Part shown: positions 40,701 to 50,600 of the stretch, piece after piece
Layout: each line of letters starts with the position of its first letter
How positions within the stretch are numbered: the first letter of the stretch is position 1
Assembly: GCF_001949145.1 (NCBI RefSeq)
Contig: NW_019091694.1
Span: 115,396 to 179,395 of the forward strand
Direction of reading: 5' to 3'
DNA: 64,000 nt
DNA from: Acanthaster planci
Lineage: Eukaryota; Echinodermata; Asteroidea; Valvatida; Acanthasteridae
Notes under the pieces: model-generated
Databases searched by the model: none
Told to the model about the DNA's origin: nothing
The model's input: the letters and a program-made list of their open reading frames with translations, nothing else
Translations under genes and position numbers: made by a program

Positions 40701-43700
40701 CCATGGAATTTCTCACTTGCTTCCATTAGAAAATTACCTGTTTATTGTAAAGAAGAGGTTATGTATTGTGCAGGCCTTCTTTCTATACTGCCACAAGCGT
40801 TGCCAGGAGAGCTGTTGTTGTGCTGGCCATTCGTCAAAGTGCCTGTTATCCCCTCTCACTGTTGTCACATCCATTGTTTTTTTGTTGACACCAAGCGTTG
40901 ACTTTATAAATTCAACCGTTACTTAATTTTACCCTTACATTGGGAATCCCCTGTGGTGAATTTTTTTTTTTTCAGCGCTGATATTTTTGAGAAGAAAAAC
41001 ATTCAGGGACGGACTGGTCCATCGGCCAGAATTAGAAGCCATTAGTACGCAATTGGCATCATGCCTGTACACCAGTAGTAACGGCTAAAAATGCCATAAA
41101 TGCTTCTTCCACCGATAGGGTCTTGTGATTTGCCTAATATTGCTCTCACACCTCAAGTCCAGTAACACGTGCATGGGTGTGGTGCAGTCTTCTCCGATAA
41201 GTCCACATCCGTCCATTGCCCCGGGAAAAAAGTTTTGCTGGTCCCTGCAATAGGGGATTTTACCTTTGGCATGTAGTATACAGGGCCTACTCGTGTATAC
41301 ATGTACATGTAGTCTAGTTTGCACAAGTCCCTGCTTTGTTTTCTTGATCACAAGTCAGTCTGGGATGGCCAGCGGTGCTTGAAAAATGCAGTGAAAAATT
41401 GCTTCAGAAACAAAGGCACTTTGCACCGGTAAAATGCATGGGATACTTTGTCAAAGTGGCTCGATTAGGGTCTTTTGGATTGTTTGGGACGGACATATGT
41501 TGCCCCACACACGGTGGCAGTCCAATAGGGTTTGAGTGATGCCTTGCATCAGTGGCTGTCTCCTTGGATGGCACTTCCGCAGTTAACGCTGGAGGATGTT
41601 GATGATGATGACACCACTGCTGGATCCCTTACCCAAGGATCCGTGATAACACCCTCGGAATAATTTATACCGTCGGTACATTCTAATCTTGGCCGGAGCC
41701 AAAAGGTGGTTCCAGCACCTCTTGTGCTCATTTCTCATCTACTCTCTCTCTGTCTGTTGGAGTGCCAGCCGTATTGGCTGAAGGTGTGATTGCAATGGCG
41801 TCAGTCCATGAATGATGCATGTCTCATCAGCGACACTACACGGCCACGACCGCGGCAAATACGTGGGAGGGGGGGAGGATAGGGAGAGAAGGTAGGGGAG
41901 GGGGGGTTTATAGTGAGACTTAAGGTATTTTTAGGGAACTCCTGACTTAAGCAAAGGGGGATTATATACACCTGGGACCGTCCTCTGTAAACATTGCCAT
42001 GTGCGGGGTAGGTGGACAGTCTGATTAGCTTCACAGCTCAACTTGGGGCCAGGCGCTCCAGCTCAGCTGGGCGCCCAGCCAGAAACAAATTAGTTGGCAT
42101 GGCAACGCAGGGGGATAAATTGCAAAATGCGCCAGTCGGCTCATAGGGCCAAAGTCGTGACAGATGGCTTGTCACGGTTGGCTGGATAATAACTAGACGC
42201 AAGTGAGGATGTTAATCAAAACTGGCTGCATTCGGTTTTTTTTTTTCTTCTCTTTTAATTTGTTTATCATATTATTGCATTTTTCTTCACTTGAGCACAC
42301 AGTACAGGCATCACAAGGGCTTTAATTGCAAACAGAATGGTTGGCGATGGGGACTGGGAATCTTCTTGTTCAAATCGTCACAAAATAATGAGCGGCACAT
42401 TTCCCCCCTCGAGAATAACATATGATTTTGCCCTATGAAGTCTCACACCCAAATACATATTCACTCACGTTCACCTGTATACAGTACGTTTGGATCTTTG
42501 GTAACTTGGGGTAACTGTTTTTACCAATGCCCTGTCCGAACTGTTGTGTCAGCTGCTAAGGTGGAATTGGCCAGGAGATATTTGCAGAACCCACTGAGCA
42601 ATAATGCAGAGGCTACATGCTCTTGACTGCAGGTTAGACTTTCTGAGGCAACGGTGGTGCCGAGTACAGTGAAAGCATGCCATAGACTTTTCCCCAACCC
42701 AGTCAAAAAGAAATTGAACTGTTGTTTTCTTTTGACGTGGCAGTTGCAGTGTTGCTAACATCAGCTGCCAGTGACTTTTTTTTTCTACACAATGAGTTCC
42801 ATGTCTTTGACTCAAATCAAAGAAAACCCCCCAGAGAAACCTGTTTCTGCATCTGTAATGACAAACAGAGCAGAGCGTGTGCCTATGCCAGGGGCAAACA
42901 CTTGAACAGGAAGCATGGTGTTCACTCAGTACCAAGTTGACTGATTGGCACGCAGTATTAAGCATGTCTAAGTACAGAACTGGAGACATGCGAGTATTTG
43001 TTTGCCTGAGTCTGATTTGACTGATTCATAAAAGCGAGGCTTCCTGCATGGTCCAAGATCCCACTGATTAAGTGTCTCATCTGTCATTTGCGGAACCTTA
43101 TTTGAGGGTCATAAAGCACTCACTGCTTGTCGGAATGTTTCCTGCCCTGTCTCTGCCAGAACCCCAAAGACAGGGTTTTTTCCCTTGTCATATTTTTAAT
43201 ATTTGTTCAACTCTTCGTCCCCCTGCGCCAGATCTCCTGCAACTGTTTTCTTGGTGCTCGATGTTTTCCCTTGCTCGACGAGGCTGGGGGGGGGACATGG
43301 GGGACTATCTACTGCACAGAGAGAGTCAATCTGGTGCATTAGCCTTTTAATATATACACCTGGCCGTGATTAATTTGTTTGCGCCTTCATAACGCCGCGA
43401 GGAGTTTTTATTGTGAAAGACGCAGCAGGGGGAAAAAAAAACTCACTGATGGGTTTCTTGCTAAACATGCCCTGAATCAATAAGCGTCTCATTTATATAG
43501 GCTCGCAGTTTCCCTTACTGGTGATTGTTGTAGAGATGTGAAGTTGAGATGTATGTGGATTGATGAACGGCAGGTTCTTAACTGTTTTTTTTTTCTCTCT
43601 CTCTCTCTCTCTGTCGCTTGTGTGTCTTGTCCTGATTGCAGAGCGGGAGGTGGATGCGGCAGCCACTATGATGATGTTTAGAACGCCCCCGGAGCAACGA

Positions 43701-46385
43701 GTTGAAGAACGTGAGTGTAATTATGTCTCCATCTGTCCTTCACATCAGTGTGGCTTTCTTTTACTCCGTAAAATCACAGCTTAGATGCACACGCACCAAT
43801 TCATTTTCCAATATCTTTCTTGGTATCTCGTATACAGTTTTCAAACTTTGTTTTCTGACATTTTTTGGTAATGCTTGACATCCAGTTACTATTTATGGAA
43901 TGGATTTTACTTCTGTCTAAACTTGGTTCATTTCGTTCCACACTACTTCCCCTCAAGAAAGATTTGTTCCTGGCCCTGCCCTCTATGCTCCAATTTCACC
44001 TTTGTGTGACTTCTCTCATTCCACCCCATGGGACCAGCATTTTTGTTTGACGTAGATGCAGCTGAATGGTTCATGTCTTCAACTGGGGTGCATCCCCTTC
44101 CACTCCAGACGTCATGTTTCCTCCCATTGCAAACTGGTTTGCAGATCAGTCAGAGTTGGTGCCATACATCCCACAGATTGAAGCCACATTCCATCGAAAC
44201 ATGTTCCCACGTCCCTTTCCTCATCACTCTCAGATGTTCTGTCCCGCTGTGTCTTCCTCTCTTGCTTCCTTTCCTCCTCCCCTTTATGTACTGTATTGTC
44301 TTCCTGTCTCTCACCCAAGTGCCCTTTTGACCTCCCTCCCCTCCATCTGCCCATCCCCTTCTACCAGCCCTCTCCCCCTTCATCCCAGTTCTACCCTCGG
44401 GGCTGACTCGATTAATTGCCTGGGAGGGTCTCTGGCTGCGGCCAATTTTATGGCCATATAAGGAAATGCTTGACTCATTTTATGAATGGTAGCAGCCCGG
44501 TGGAGCAGCCCCCTCTGTTGGCCAGTTGGCATCCTGCTCCCGTCCAGGCTGAAATAGGTTACCTTGTGTGGCGCCCTCACAGGAGAGCATCTCCACAACA
44601 GTGTGTTAGCTTCCTTGCTGCACTGAAATGCGGACAGTCTTTTGGATATGTCTTGCTAGCATGGAACACTCTCTTCTGTGAACAGAAAATTAACATAAAT
44701 TTTTAGGCTGGCGTTTCTTGGTTTGAGAGTAAGCAGATCGTTCAGATTGAACTTTTCAAGTAGGCCTACAGTTTGTCTGTTCTCAATCATGAAGGGTCAG
44801 ACTGAGATTGCAAAAGGTTTCTGAACCAAGGCATGTTAACCACGGTGTCCATAGGTTACTTAATATAAGGGTAGGTCAGAGATTGCAATGTTCATCCGTA
44901 ATCCTTAGGGTGACTTTCATGGAAAAATGTGATTTGCTTGGGCCCCATAAAATGATGGAGTCCCATGCCATGCGTTAAATCGCACTTCATAAAAACAAAA
45001 AAAAAAGAAGAGAATATCAATAAAACGGCTACTCTAAAACCTTATGAATTTGTAACCAAACCTGCTGGATAATGTGTAGCATGTACACTGCATATCATTG
45101 TTTTAGAACCTTGCATAACAAAGCTTCACAGGCAGTCATGCTTCAACCTTGGCCCGTTTTCATTTGAAACTGTTTGGGTGTGCCCTATGCGTGTGGTTTC
45201 GGATGGCTTTTGATTATCATCAGGTACCGTTTTTCACTGTCCACAAACATCAACATACTGAAGGGACAGCACCTTAAAAGACGAACTAAACTTAAGAGAG
45301 GCATTAGCTTTTGTTGCTTAGGGCTACAAGTATTTATCAGATGTGCTGCTTGCAGAGCTTTTTGATGATTCACATCTAAATTTCTGGAACAATACAGGGA
45401 AAGCACACTTTGCGATCATCTACATTTTGAACAAAACAAATCTTTACTGACCTTCCAGATGAGCGTTTGAAGTCCTTCTCTCCTCACCAAGGCGTGCGCC
45501 GTGACAGCATCCCGGTCGGGGGCGTGGCCCCCCTACAGGCCAAGCCGCGCCAGCCTCACAGCAGGCCCACTCTCTCAGACCTGGCTGAGACTGCCTTGAA
45601 TGATCAGAGCCTCCCCAGACCAAGGTTGGTGATGAAATCCTTAATCTCAACCCCCCCAGAAAAAGGACAGACATTGCTCCGTGAAGGGTGGTTATTTATG
45701 TCCCGTTATACAATACTTGCATAAATACTCGTCATCTGATTGGTGGATCATTGATCACGTCATGCAGAATCTTCTAAAACCTTTTTACGGACATGAGACG
45801 ATCTGGCAGAGCCATGGTTGATTAAAGATTAGTAAGGAAGTCTTAAGGATGTGGGAGGGGTATGGTTTATAAGCATATGACACCCTTGTTTTTCATGACA
45901 GGCTGGCATCCACGCCATTTAACAAGGCGGCCCTCCAGACGAAGTGTACCCCGGCTCCTTCAATGTCAGACGACCACACCTACAGCCTGAGCGCCATCCT
46001 GAAGGCCCAGCGGGACCGGGCCCAACAGCTGGCTGGGGACGATGAGGAGGACGAGGAAGAGGAGGATGACCCTGTGGAATGTGACATGAGCGACTTCGAG
46101 GACTTGGTGTCCTCGGACTCGGACATGGAGCAAGATGAGGAGTCCAAGCGGCTTGGGGACAGCGGGTACATCCACGATGCCAGCTTTGATGACCTGGAGG
46201 ATGAGAAGAGCAGCAGCAGCAGCAAGAAGCCCCTGCCGCTACCCTTTAAGAAGCGGCCGCGCCGCTCGGACGTGGATAACGACCTGGCAGCAGGCGCCGA
46301 CGCCCTGCTCAACCTGGCTGGCATCAAGACCAGCGAGGTCCCCATACGCTCAATCAGTCCTCAATCTGATCTGACGGCCACATGA
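10184..46385 (+). CDS. foxn3: Forkhead box transcription factor FOXN2/FOXN3-like (seven coding exons, 536 aa)
   Basis: This gene encodes a nuclear forkhead DNA-binding protein of the FOXN2/3 (CHES1) subfamily; vertebrate members act mainly as transcriptional repressors linked to cell-cycle checkpoint and metabolic control. The join is 10184-10780, 19500-19657, 21271-21329, 37542-37619, 43642-43710, 45459-45624, 45902-46385; every junction has GT/AG and compatible phase, giving 536 residues. The forkhead domain covers about residues 128-222: [18 protein letters not shown] at its start, recognition helix [16 protein letters not shown] at 172-187, then [15 protein letters not shown] at 200-214. 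A subfamily block, [18 protein letters not shown], lies at 299-316. The C-terminus has an acidic stretch (about 422-434), LGDSGY (460-465), a basic nuclear-localisation cluster (484-497) and ALLNLAGIK (510-518), all with counterparts in vertebrate FOXN3. The ATG has a strong context (gccaccATG), and the N-terminal MPPNRKPE and GAMEDDEL resemble FOXN3. Length is slightly above the human protein, about 490. FOXN2 and FOXN3 split in vertebrates, so this is probably their single pro-orthologue. Confidence 0.95.
13997..14054. promoter_or_regulatory. Pair of X-box-like sites in FOXN2/3 intron 1
   Basis: GTTGCCATGGTGAT (13997-14010) and GGTTGCCTGGCAACC (14040-14054, perfect palindrome around one base) lie 30 nt apart. 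The second fits the RFX consensus in both halves. Surrounding sequence is GC-richer than the intron average, as in an enhancer, but that is inference. Confidence 0.5.
16100..16112. promoter_or_regulatory. X-box match in FOXN2/3 intron 1
   Basis: GTTGCCTAGCAAC matches GTNRCC-N-RGYAAC with a one-base spacer. Confidence 0.45.
16561..16912. repeat. Degenerate tandem repeat, unit about 44 nt
   Basis: Units built on GTGGAAAAGTC-x-GGAATTTT and AAAAATGACTAAAG recur at 16630-16730, with degenerate copies before and after (for example GGAAAAGTCATGGAATTTTA near 16870). The minus frame shows the repeat as recurring DFST-x-LVIF. Probably a dispersed repeat with internal duplication. Confidence 0.6.
19083..19108. 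repeat. Perfect 11 bp hairpin in FOXN2/3 intron 1
   Basis: ATCTTGTGTGA (19083-19093), loop TTCA, then TCACACAAGAT (19098-19108). It lies about 390 nt before coding exon 2. Confidence 0.8.
19500..19657 (+). CDS. foxn3: FOXN2/3 coding exon 2: forkhead wing region
   Basis: Residues 200-251 plus two bases of codon 252. It starts [17 protein letters not shown], the conserved end of the FOXN2/3 forkhead domain, then [16 protein letters not shown], which strongly resembles the vertebrate segment after the domain. A His/Tyr/Pro-rich stretch ([18 protein letters not shown]) follows. Acceptor ends at 19499, donor gtacgt begins at 19658, phase 2. Confidence 0.95.
19658..21270 (+). other. foxn3: FOXN2/3 intron 2 (1.6 kb)
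   Basis: Donor gtacgt, acceptor ctcccaacag. No gene or repeat recognised except an X-box-like palindrome at 20668-20681. Confidence 0.8.
21271..21329 (+). CDS. foxn3: FOXN2/3 coding exon 3 (59 nt)
   Basis: Completes codon 252 and encodes [19 protein letters not shown] (253-271) plus one base. It is bounded by ctcccaacag and a gtaagt donor starting at 21330. The residues align loosely with the PPIWPGS...RNGALL segment of human FOXN3, in the correct order after the forkhead domain. At 59 nt it cannot be skipped without a frameshift. It is found by splice sites, phase and weak similarity, so support is less than for exons 1, 2, 5 and 7. Confidence 0.8.
29986..30460 (-). pseudogene. Possible decayed fragment of an acidic, P2X7-tail-like domain gene
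   Basis: Minus-strand frame 30218-30448 includes [18 protein letters not shown] and [12 protein letters not shown], followed after an in-frame TGA by QQDTDW. A Ser/Asp/Glu-rich N-terminus, a P-[YW]-QFEP-like motif and a downstream TDW recall the start of the multicopy invertebrate genes whose C-terminus resembles the P2X7 receptor tail. A possible start, [12 protein letters not shown], is in a different frame just upstream. If correct, the copy has a frameshift and a stop. Weak evidence. Confidence 0.25.
31744..31881. mobile_element. Small G/C-run element with GCAGTGG ends
   Basis: GCAGTGG at 31744-31750 faces CCACTGC at 31875-31881, both followed inward by G-rich (left) or C-rich (right) runs. 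Length 138 bp. This end type is common in DNA-transposon-derived miniature elements, but the terminal repeat is short. Confidence 0.35.
35917..36894. mobile_element. Non-autonomous DNA transposon with terminal inverted repeats (about 1 kb)
   Basis: The left end reads GGTCCTTTCACACAAGCGCT from 35920 and the right end, on the other strand, reads GGCCCTTTCACACAAGCTCT, ending at about 36892. Left flank is TTAA; the right flank TTTAG could be a mutated TTAA target duplication. No transposase frame lies between. It sits in FOXN2/3 intron 3. Terminal repeats are clear; family assignment (a TTAA-target superfamily) is a guess. Confidence 0.6.
37542..37619 (+). CDS. foxn3: FOXN2/3 coding exon 4 (78 nt, frame-preserving)
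   Basis: Completes codon 272 and encodes [19 protein letters not shown] and the following HNGLDT (273-297) plus one base. Excellent pyrimidine tract and acceptor; donor gtgagt at 37620. Phase 1 at both ends and divisible by three, so it can be included or skipped without changing frame. I do not recognise this peptide as conserved; support comes from splice signals, phase and the open frame. Confidence 0.75.
37620..43641 (+). other. foxn3: FOXN2/3 intron 4 (6.0 kb)
   Basis: Donor gtgagt, acceptor ctgattgcag following a TC-rich microsatellite near 43590-43612. No coding sequence recognised. It contains an X-box-like palindrome at 42093-42106 and the last dense ACATGTACATGT motif of the gene near 41296. 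Confidence 0.8.
43642..43710 (+). CDS. foxn3: FOXN2/3 coding exon 5 (69 nt, conserved subfamily motif)
   Basis: Completes codon 298 (E) and encodes [18 protein letters not shown] followed by RVEE (299-320), plus one base. The DAA-x-MM-x-TPPE pattern is the hallmark short block found after the forkhead domain in FOXN2 and FOXN3. Acceptor ends 43641, donor gtgagt starts 43711; phase 1 to phase 1, so it too is a frame-preserving cassette. Confidence 0.92.
43711..45458 (+). other. foxn3: FOXN2/3 intron 5 (1.7 kb)
   Basis: Donor gtgagt, acceptor actgaccttccag. An open frame of 131 codons at 44066-44461 lies here but is C-rich, has no clear splice acceptor in the needed phase and no recognised similarity. 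Confidence 0.75.
45459..45624 (+). CDS. foxn3: FOXN2/3 coding exon 6 (166 nt)
   Basis: Completes codon 321 (H) and encodes residues 322-375, basic and Ser/Pro-rich ([16 protein letters not shown] at the start, [20 protein letters not shown] at the end), plus two bases. The donor is gttggt, a weak match, but it is the only nearby site restoring the frame of exon 7. Likely disordered linker. Confidence 0.85.
45625..45901 (+). other. foxn3: FOXN2/3 intron 6 (277 nt)
   Basis: Short intron with donor gttggt and acceptor ttttcatgacag. Nothing else recognised inside. Confidence 0.8.
45902..46385 (+). CDS. foxn3: FOXN2/3 coding exon 7: acidic and basic C-terminus with stop
   Basis: Residues 376-536 and stop TGA. 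It contains [20 protein letters not shown], a long Asp/Glu run, LGDSGY, a Ser run followed by [14 protein letters not shown] (probable nuclear localisation signal) and [14 protein letters not shown]. The order LGDSGY, basic cluster, AAG-x-LL-x-LAGI matches the end of vertebrate FOXN3. High GC and strong codon character compared with flanks. Confidence 0.95.
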
Positions 46386-47640
46386 TGGGAGCTAGGCTTT
46401 TCTCTCTCCCACTGCCTGGGTAGTTCCCCTGACTTCCATATTTAAGAGTCTTGAAGAATTGTTTCCTACTTTTTTCCTCACTCTCTTTTTCTTTTTTTTT
46501 GAACAACCATAGCGGTTTGTTTTTAACAAGTATTTAATCATGCAGCTCCTTTGATTGCAGAAAGGGGTGCTTTTTGATTGGTGGTGTAACTATGCTAAAA
46601 AATTTCCCGAGGAGCACGCGTTGGGTGCACAACATTTTATCTGGGGGAATCGAAAGTCAATTTCCTGCGGCTTGTACATAGGTGGTGTACATTGCAAAAT
46701 TTCAGATGGAGGGGAGGAACACCCCTCCCCCGTAGTTACACCACAGTTGTAGATGCTGTGAATGAATGTTGCTGGTCATGTTCACATTGATTGTGATGAT
46801 CATGCGTTTAAGATGGAAAGTGGGGTTGAGGAAAATACGTCTGCTGCCAGCATCATAGTTTGTTTCCATTCCAAATGGCACAGTGTTTGGTTTGTTGTAG
46901 GCAGCACCTGCTCTGAGAAGACTTGTTTTTCTTTTTCGTCTGGCCTGCCATTTGAGAAAGCAGTCTCCCGGTTAACGACAGTGTGCTCATGTTTTCATTC
47001 CAATAGCATTTGTGGGATTCCTCAAATGATGACCTCTAGCAAGAAGTTTTCCAGTTTGAAAAGTTTTCCAGGAAAAATGTCAGTGACAGTAAATCTATTT
47101 TGTGTAATCTTTGAACATCTTGCCAAACTTGCCATTATAATTCTTCCTGTAAAGTTAAAAAAAAAAAAGAAGGGAAAAGATACATTGTTCCAGCGTGTCT
47201 TTGTAATTCGTCCTTAAGGTATTGAAATCATGACTCCCACAACTGCTGTTGAGGATAGCAGAGTTTGGAAACCATGTGCACTTTGCAAAAAGGGACACTC
47301 GGCAACGGTCAGGAGAGTACATCAGCAATCCAAGTATTGTTGGAAGAAGAAAAAAAACAGGGGTGCGCACACTTGTAAAGACTTCTTGCCATATGGAACA
47401 CAATCAAACAGAACAAACTTACAGGCAGGGGCCGTCGTATTGTGAAAAAAACAAACTTGCTGAAAATGGATTCATTACACAGCTGGTTAAGGTTTTTTAC
47501 AACATGTTGATGTTATTGTGCATTGGTCAAGTGAATAGTAGAACAGGTGATTTTTACAGGAATATTTATCCTGTATGAACTGGTACTCTTTTGTCTCCTC
47601 TGGTCAAAGACATTAAATAATGTACAAGATTCCAGTGCTT
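46386..47640 (+). other. foxn3: Probable FOXN2/3 3'-UTR
   Basis: Sequence after the stop codon with no other gene. An ATTAAA hexamer at 47612-47617 is a possible poly(A) signal; no AATAAA is seen nearer the stop, so the true 3' end is uncertain. A small inverted-repeat element is embedded at 46581-46744. Confidence 0.35.
46581..46744. mobile_element. Miniature inverted-repeat element in the FOXN2/3 3' flank
   Basis: GTGGTGTAACTA at 46581-46592 is perfectly complementary to TAGTTACACCAC at 46733-46744, with C/G-rich runs just inside the right end and a third partial copy of the end (GGTGGTGTA) at 46681. Size of 164 bp and this architecture suit a MITE. Confidence 0.5.
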
Positions 47641-50600
47641 CCATATTTTTTGCCCTGTACATTTTTTATTGGTCCAGCATTACGGTAAACACGTAAATAT
47701 GACTATGTAGAACAAAATGTATATGTGTAGTTGAAGAGTTGTTCGCTGTATTATCGTAATTTTGAAGTCTGTGTCGTCTTAGTTCTGGTCGCACATTGAT
47801 CTCTGATTTGAAATATTTGGAGTTCAGGTACAGGGAAGTGGATGTGCTGGCCAAGTGCGGGATCATCAGGTTTAGCACCCCTGTTGCTGACACGAACTTG
47901 GAGACAGATTGGATGCACGATCGCATGTCTGTCATTCCTCTACGCGAAACAGATGTCTTTGTTGCTCCTCGACTACGTTCTTGCCTGAAGCTTGAATGCA
48001 AGGAGTGCAGCTCTGAAACCCTGGCTGGGCCTGAAAGTCAATTTTCAAGTGTGCATGTGAAGCAGTGGTTCAGACCACCTTCAGCGTCAGTGTTTTTCAC
48101 GAGCAGAAACCAGTGACTTTCAGCTTGCTCTTTCCACCAACCCCATCGGGGTAGTCAGCACAATCGTTTGTGTCAGTCAACTCGGGTGAGACCCGCCCTC
48201 TCCAATCCCAGGTGATTTCTATCCAGGTAGACTAAGGTGCTAATTAAGAGAGGGACGTTGGTATAAACACTGTAGATGTAAAACACGTACACGTAGCCTT
48301 AGATTGAGACTCTCACAAGGAGCCTCTGCAGAGTTTTCAGAATCGCGCAGCCGATTTTTTCCGAACTCTTGCAACAACGGAATGAAGCTCTTCCAGAATA
48401 CAAATGTACAAACAGAGAAGAAAGTAATCAACAGAAACGAGAGTATTACACACTAACCTGCCATTTTTTTTTCCCCAGTGGTTGAGTAGCCAATCGCTCG
48501 TGTGATCTTCCAGAATTTCATTTAGATGTTTGTAAAAAAAAAAGAAGAAGGTGGGAGTAGCTGTAAAGGAGGCCTGATTAGAGTTTTCCTGATTTCTGAA
48601 CTGCATCAGTAACATAATGTACTCCAGCCAAAGTTGCTCCAGATCGGTGCTTTGAAAAATCATTTTTTTGTTTCCTCCTGCAAGGCGGGCCTTCCATTTT
48701 GTCCATCCATCATCTGGAGAACCCTCCATGTTGATTGGTTACAAGTAAGCTTTTAGTTTTGATGCAGCTTCTCTCCAGACCTCCAGTATTGTTAGTTAAG
48801 GACCTTCCCAGATAAAATGTGTCAAAAGCAGAATTTGCCATTCAACACAATGCTAGAAAAATTTCGTTCTCTGTAAATCCAAAGGGCTTCAGATCTCGGT
48901 TCTCATTTATAATCAAGTGTATGATGAGATTGTTTCATCACTGGTTGTCATTACTGAACGAACAAACGGAGCAAGAGAACTGATTGTGTATTTTTAAGGT
49001 AATTATGTAGATTATTTTTTTACAGTATATTTAAAAATGCCAGTTTTTCTTTCCAATCATTTTAGCCAGTTGCCAGTTAATTTTTTTTAAGATCCTGTGG
49101 AAGAGGGAAAATACCAGAGAAGGGAACAAATAATGAAAAGGTGATCTAAAATTGCAAGGCAGAGAAATTGCACGCTTGAATTGGCTGGTGCTTTTCACAT
49201 TCCTCATGTGAATGAAAATCCCGAACCACTCAACTGCTCTACTCTCATCCACTCAAAGCAAATCCTCAAGTCAAGTGGCAGCAGTCTCAGGCGATTCAGA
49301 TACTTCTATCATTGCTGCGCACAGCTGGTTGAGGGCGCCGCACAATCAGCAGTGGATGTTCGGCAGAGGCAAGGGACAGGACCGCGGGGGGTCCTGTATT
49401 TGGTGTGTCGATTCCATGTCATCCAACATTAGACTTGTACCTTCTTCCTGGCCTCAACTCATACACGTACCAGTGTCATACAAGACTTGAAAGCCATCAC
49501 ATTGTGGTGTCACTCTGTGATAAATCTGATAGATGTGTTGTTGGAAGGTGTACATCAATGAAATATGTTATGTCTGGAAGTATGATCAGTCATGCAATTC
49601 TAGAGATTTTTTTTCTTTTTAAGAAGCCAAGATGACATGTTTGTCAATGTGTGGGGGCAGTGCATATGTAATTTATTGTACAGTACGGTAGTTGAGAAAT
49701 CTTAAAGTAATTGTTGATCTTTATTCATTTAAGTTCACTTTTATGTACAGTTAGCATAGGTTCGCTTTCCTACCTCTTCTGAGTCTGACATGCCTTCTTT
49801 TACAATTATTGCAACCCTCTCTGTCTTAGTTGTATAATTTAAAACAAAGATCGAACAAAAGCAACTTGAACAAACATGTAAAGGAACAAATTTCTTCTTT
49901 TGGTTTTTAATTTAAGAAAGAATTTAAACAATTGAATGTATATTGTACTTTTAAATATCATGAAACCACTTAACTATTAGAGCTTCTTGTTCTGTTTCAC
50001 AGTTGGAAATATGTTCTCGGAGTTCCAAAATGTGAATTGAGCACAAATTGAAATAGCAAGGGAAAATCTAGTTTCATATTTCAGGGACAACACTTTTTTC
50101 CCCCCGGTTTAGCTTTCATCCCTATCACCGTGCAATAAGTGTGCCGTGCAGCCCGTAGATGTTAGTCTGTAACCCTTGCTGACTAGTCTTAGCTCCGTAG
50201 CCGGGTTCTAGATGTTAGCAGTTTGTGATGATAGAAGCTCACATAACTTCTACCTGCCGTGCTATTACAGACCAATTCCGCTGTGCCCGGCGACTCTGCA
50301 GCCACGGTGACTGGCTCCCCTGTTGGGGGTAGCTGACACAGGTGATCACATTTCAAGCGTTCAAGTGGGATTTCCTTGCCCGAGTAAGAAGGGCGAAGGG
50401 TGATTATGAGGAGTTCGGAGGCAACTCAGATCACAATTGATGTGGGGAAAATTTCAAACTGGAGGTGGGGCTTCCAGTTGAATGAGCCAGAGAGATTCTT
50501 GAAAAGCAGTGAGAATATGTAATGCCACGAGATCCTCAAATCCATATTCAGCTTTGAGTCTGCTGTCAGCAGCCTGTTGTTGAAGTCACCCATCTCATTA

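Noticed and set aside
43590-43612. CT microsatellite before FOXN2/3 exon 5
   Set aside because: It serves as part of the pyrimidine tract and is an ordinary simple repeat.
44066-44461. 131-codon open frame in FOXN2/3 intron 5, Pro/Ser-rich, beginning near [12 protein letters not shown]
   Set aside because: It lies in C/T-rich DNA that favours open frames, has no acceptor in the required phase with a good pyrimidine tract, and skipping it gives a perfect frame with conserved flanking exons. Kept only as a possible alternative exon.
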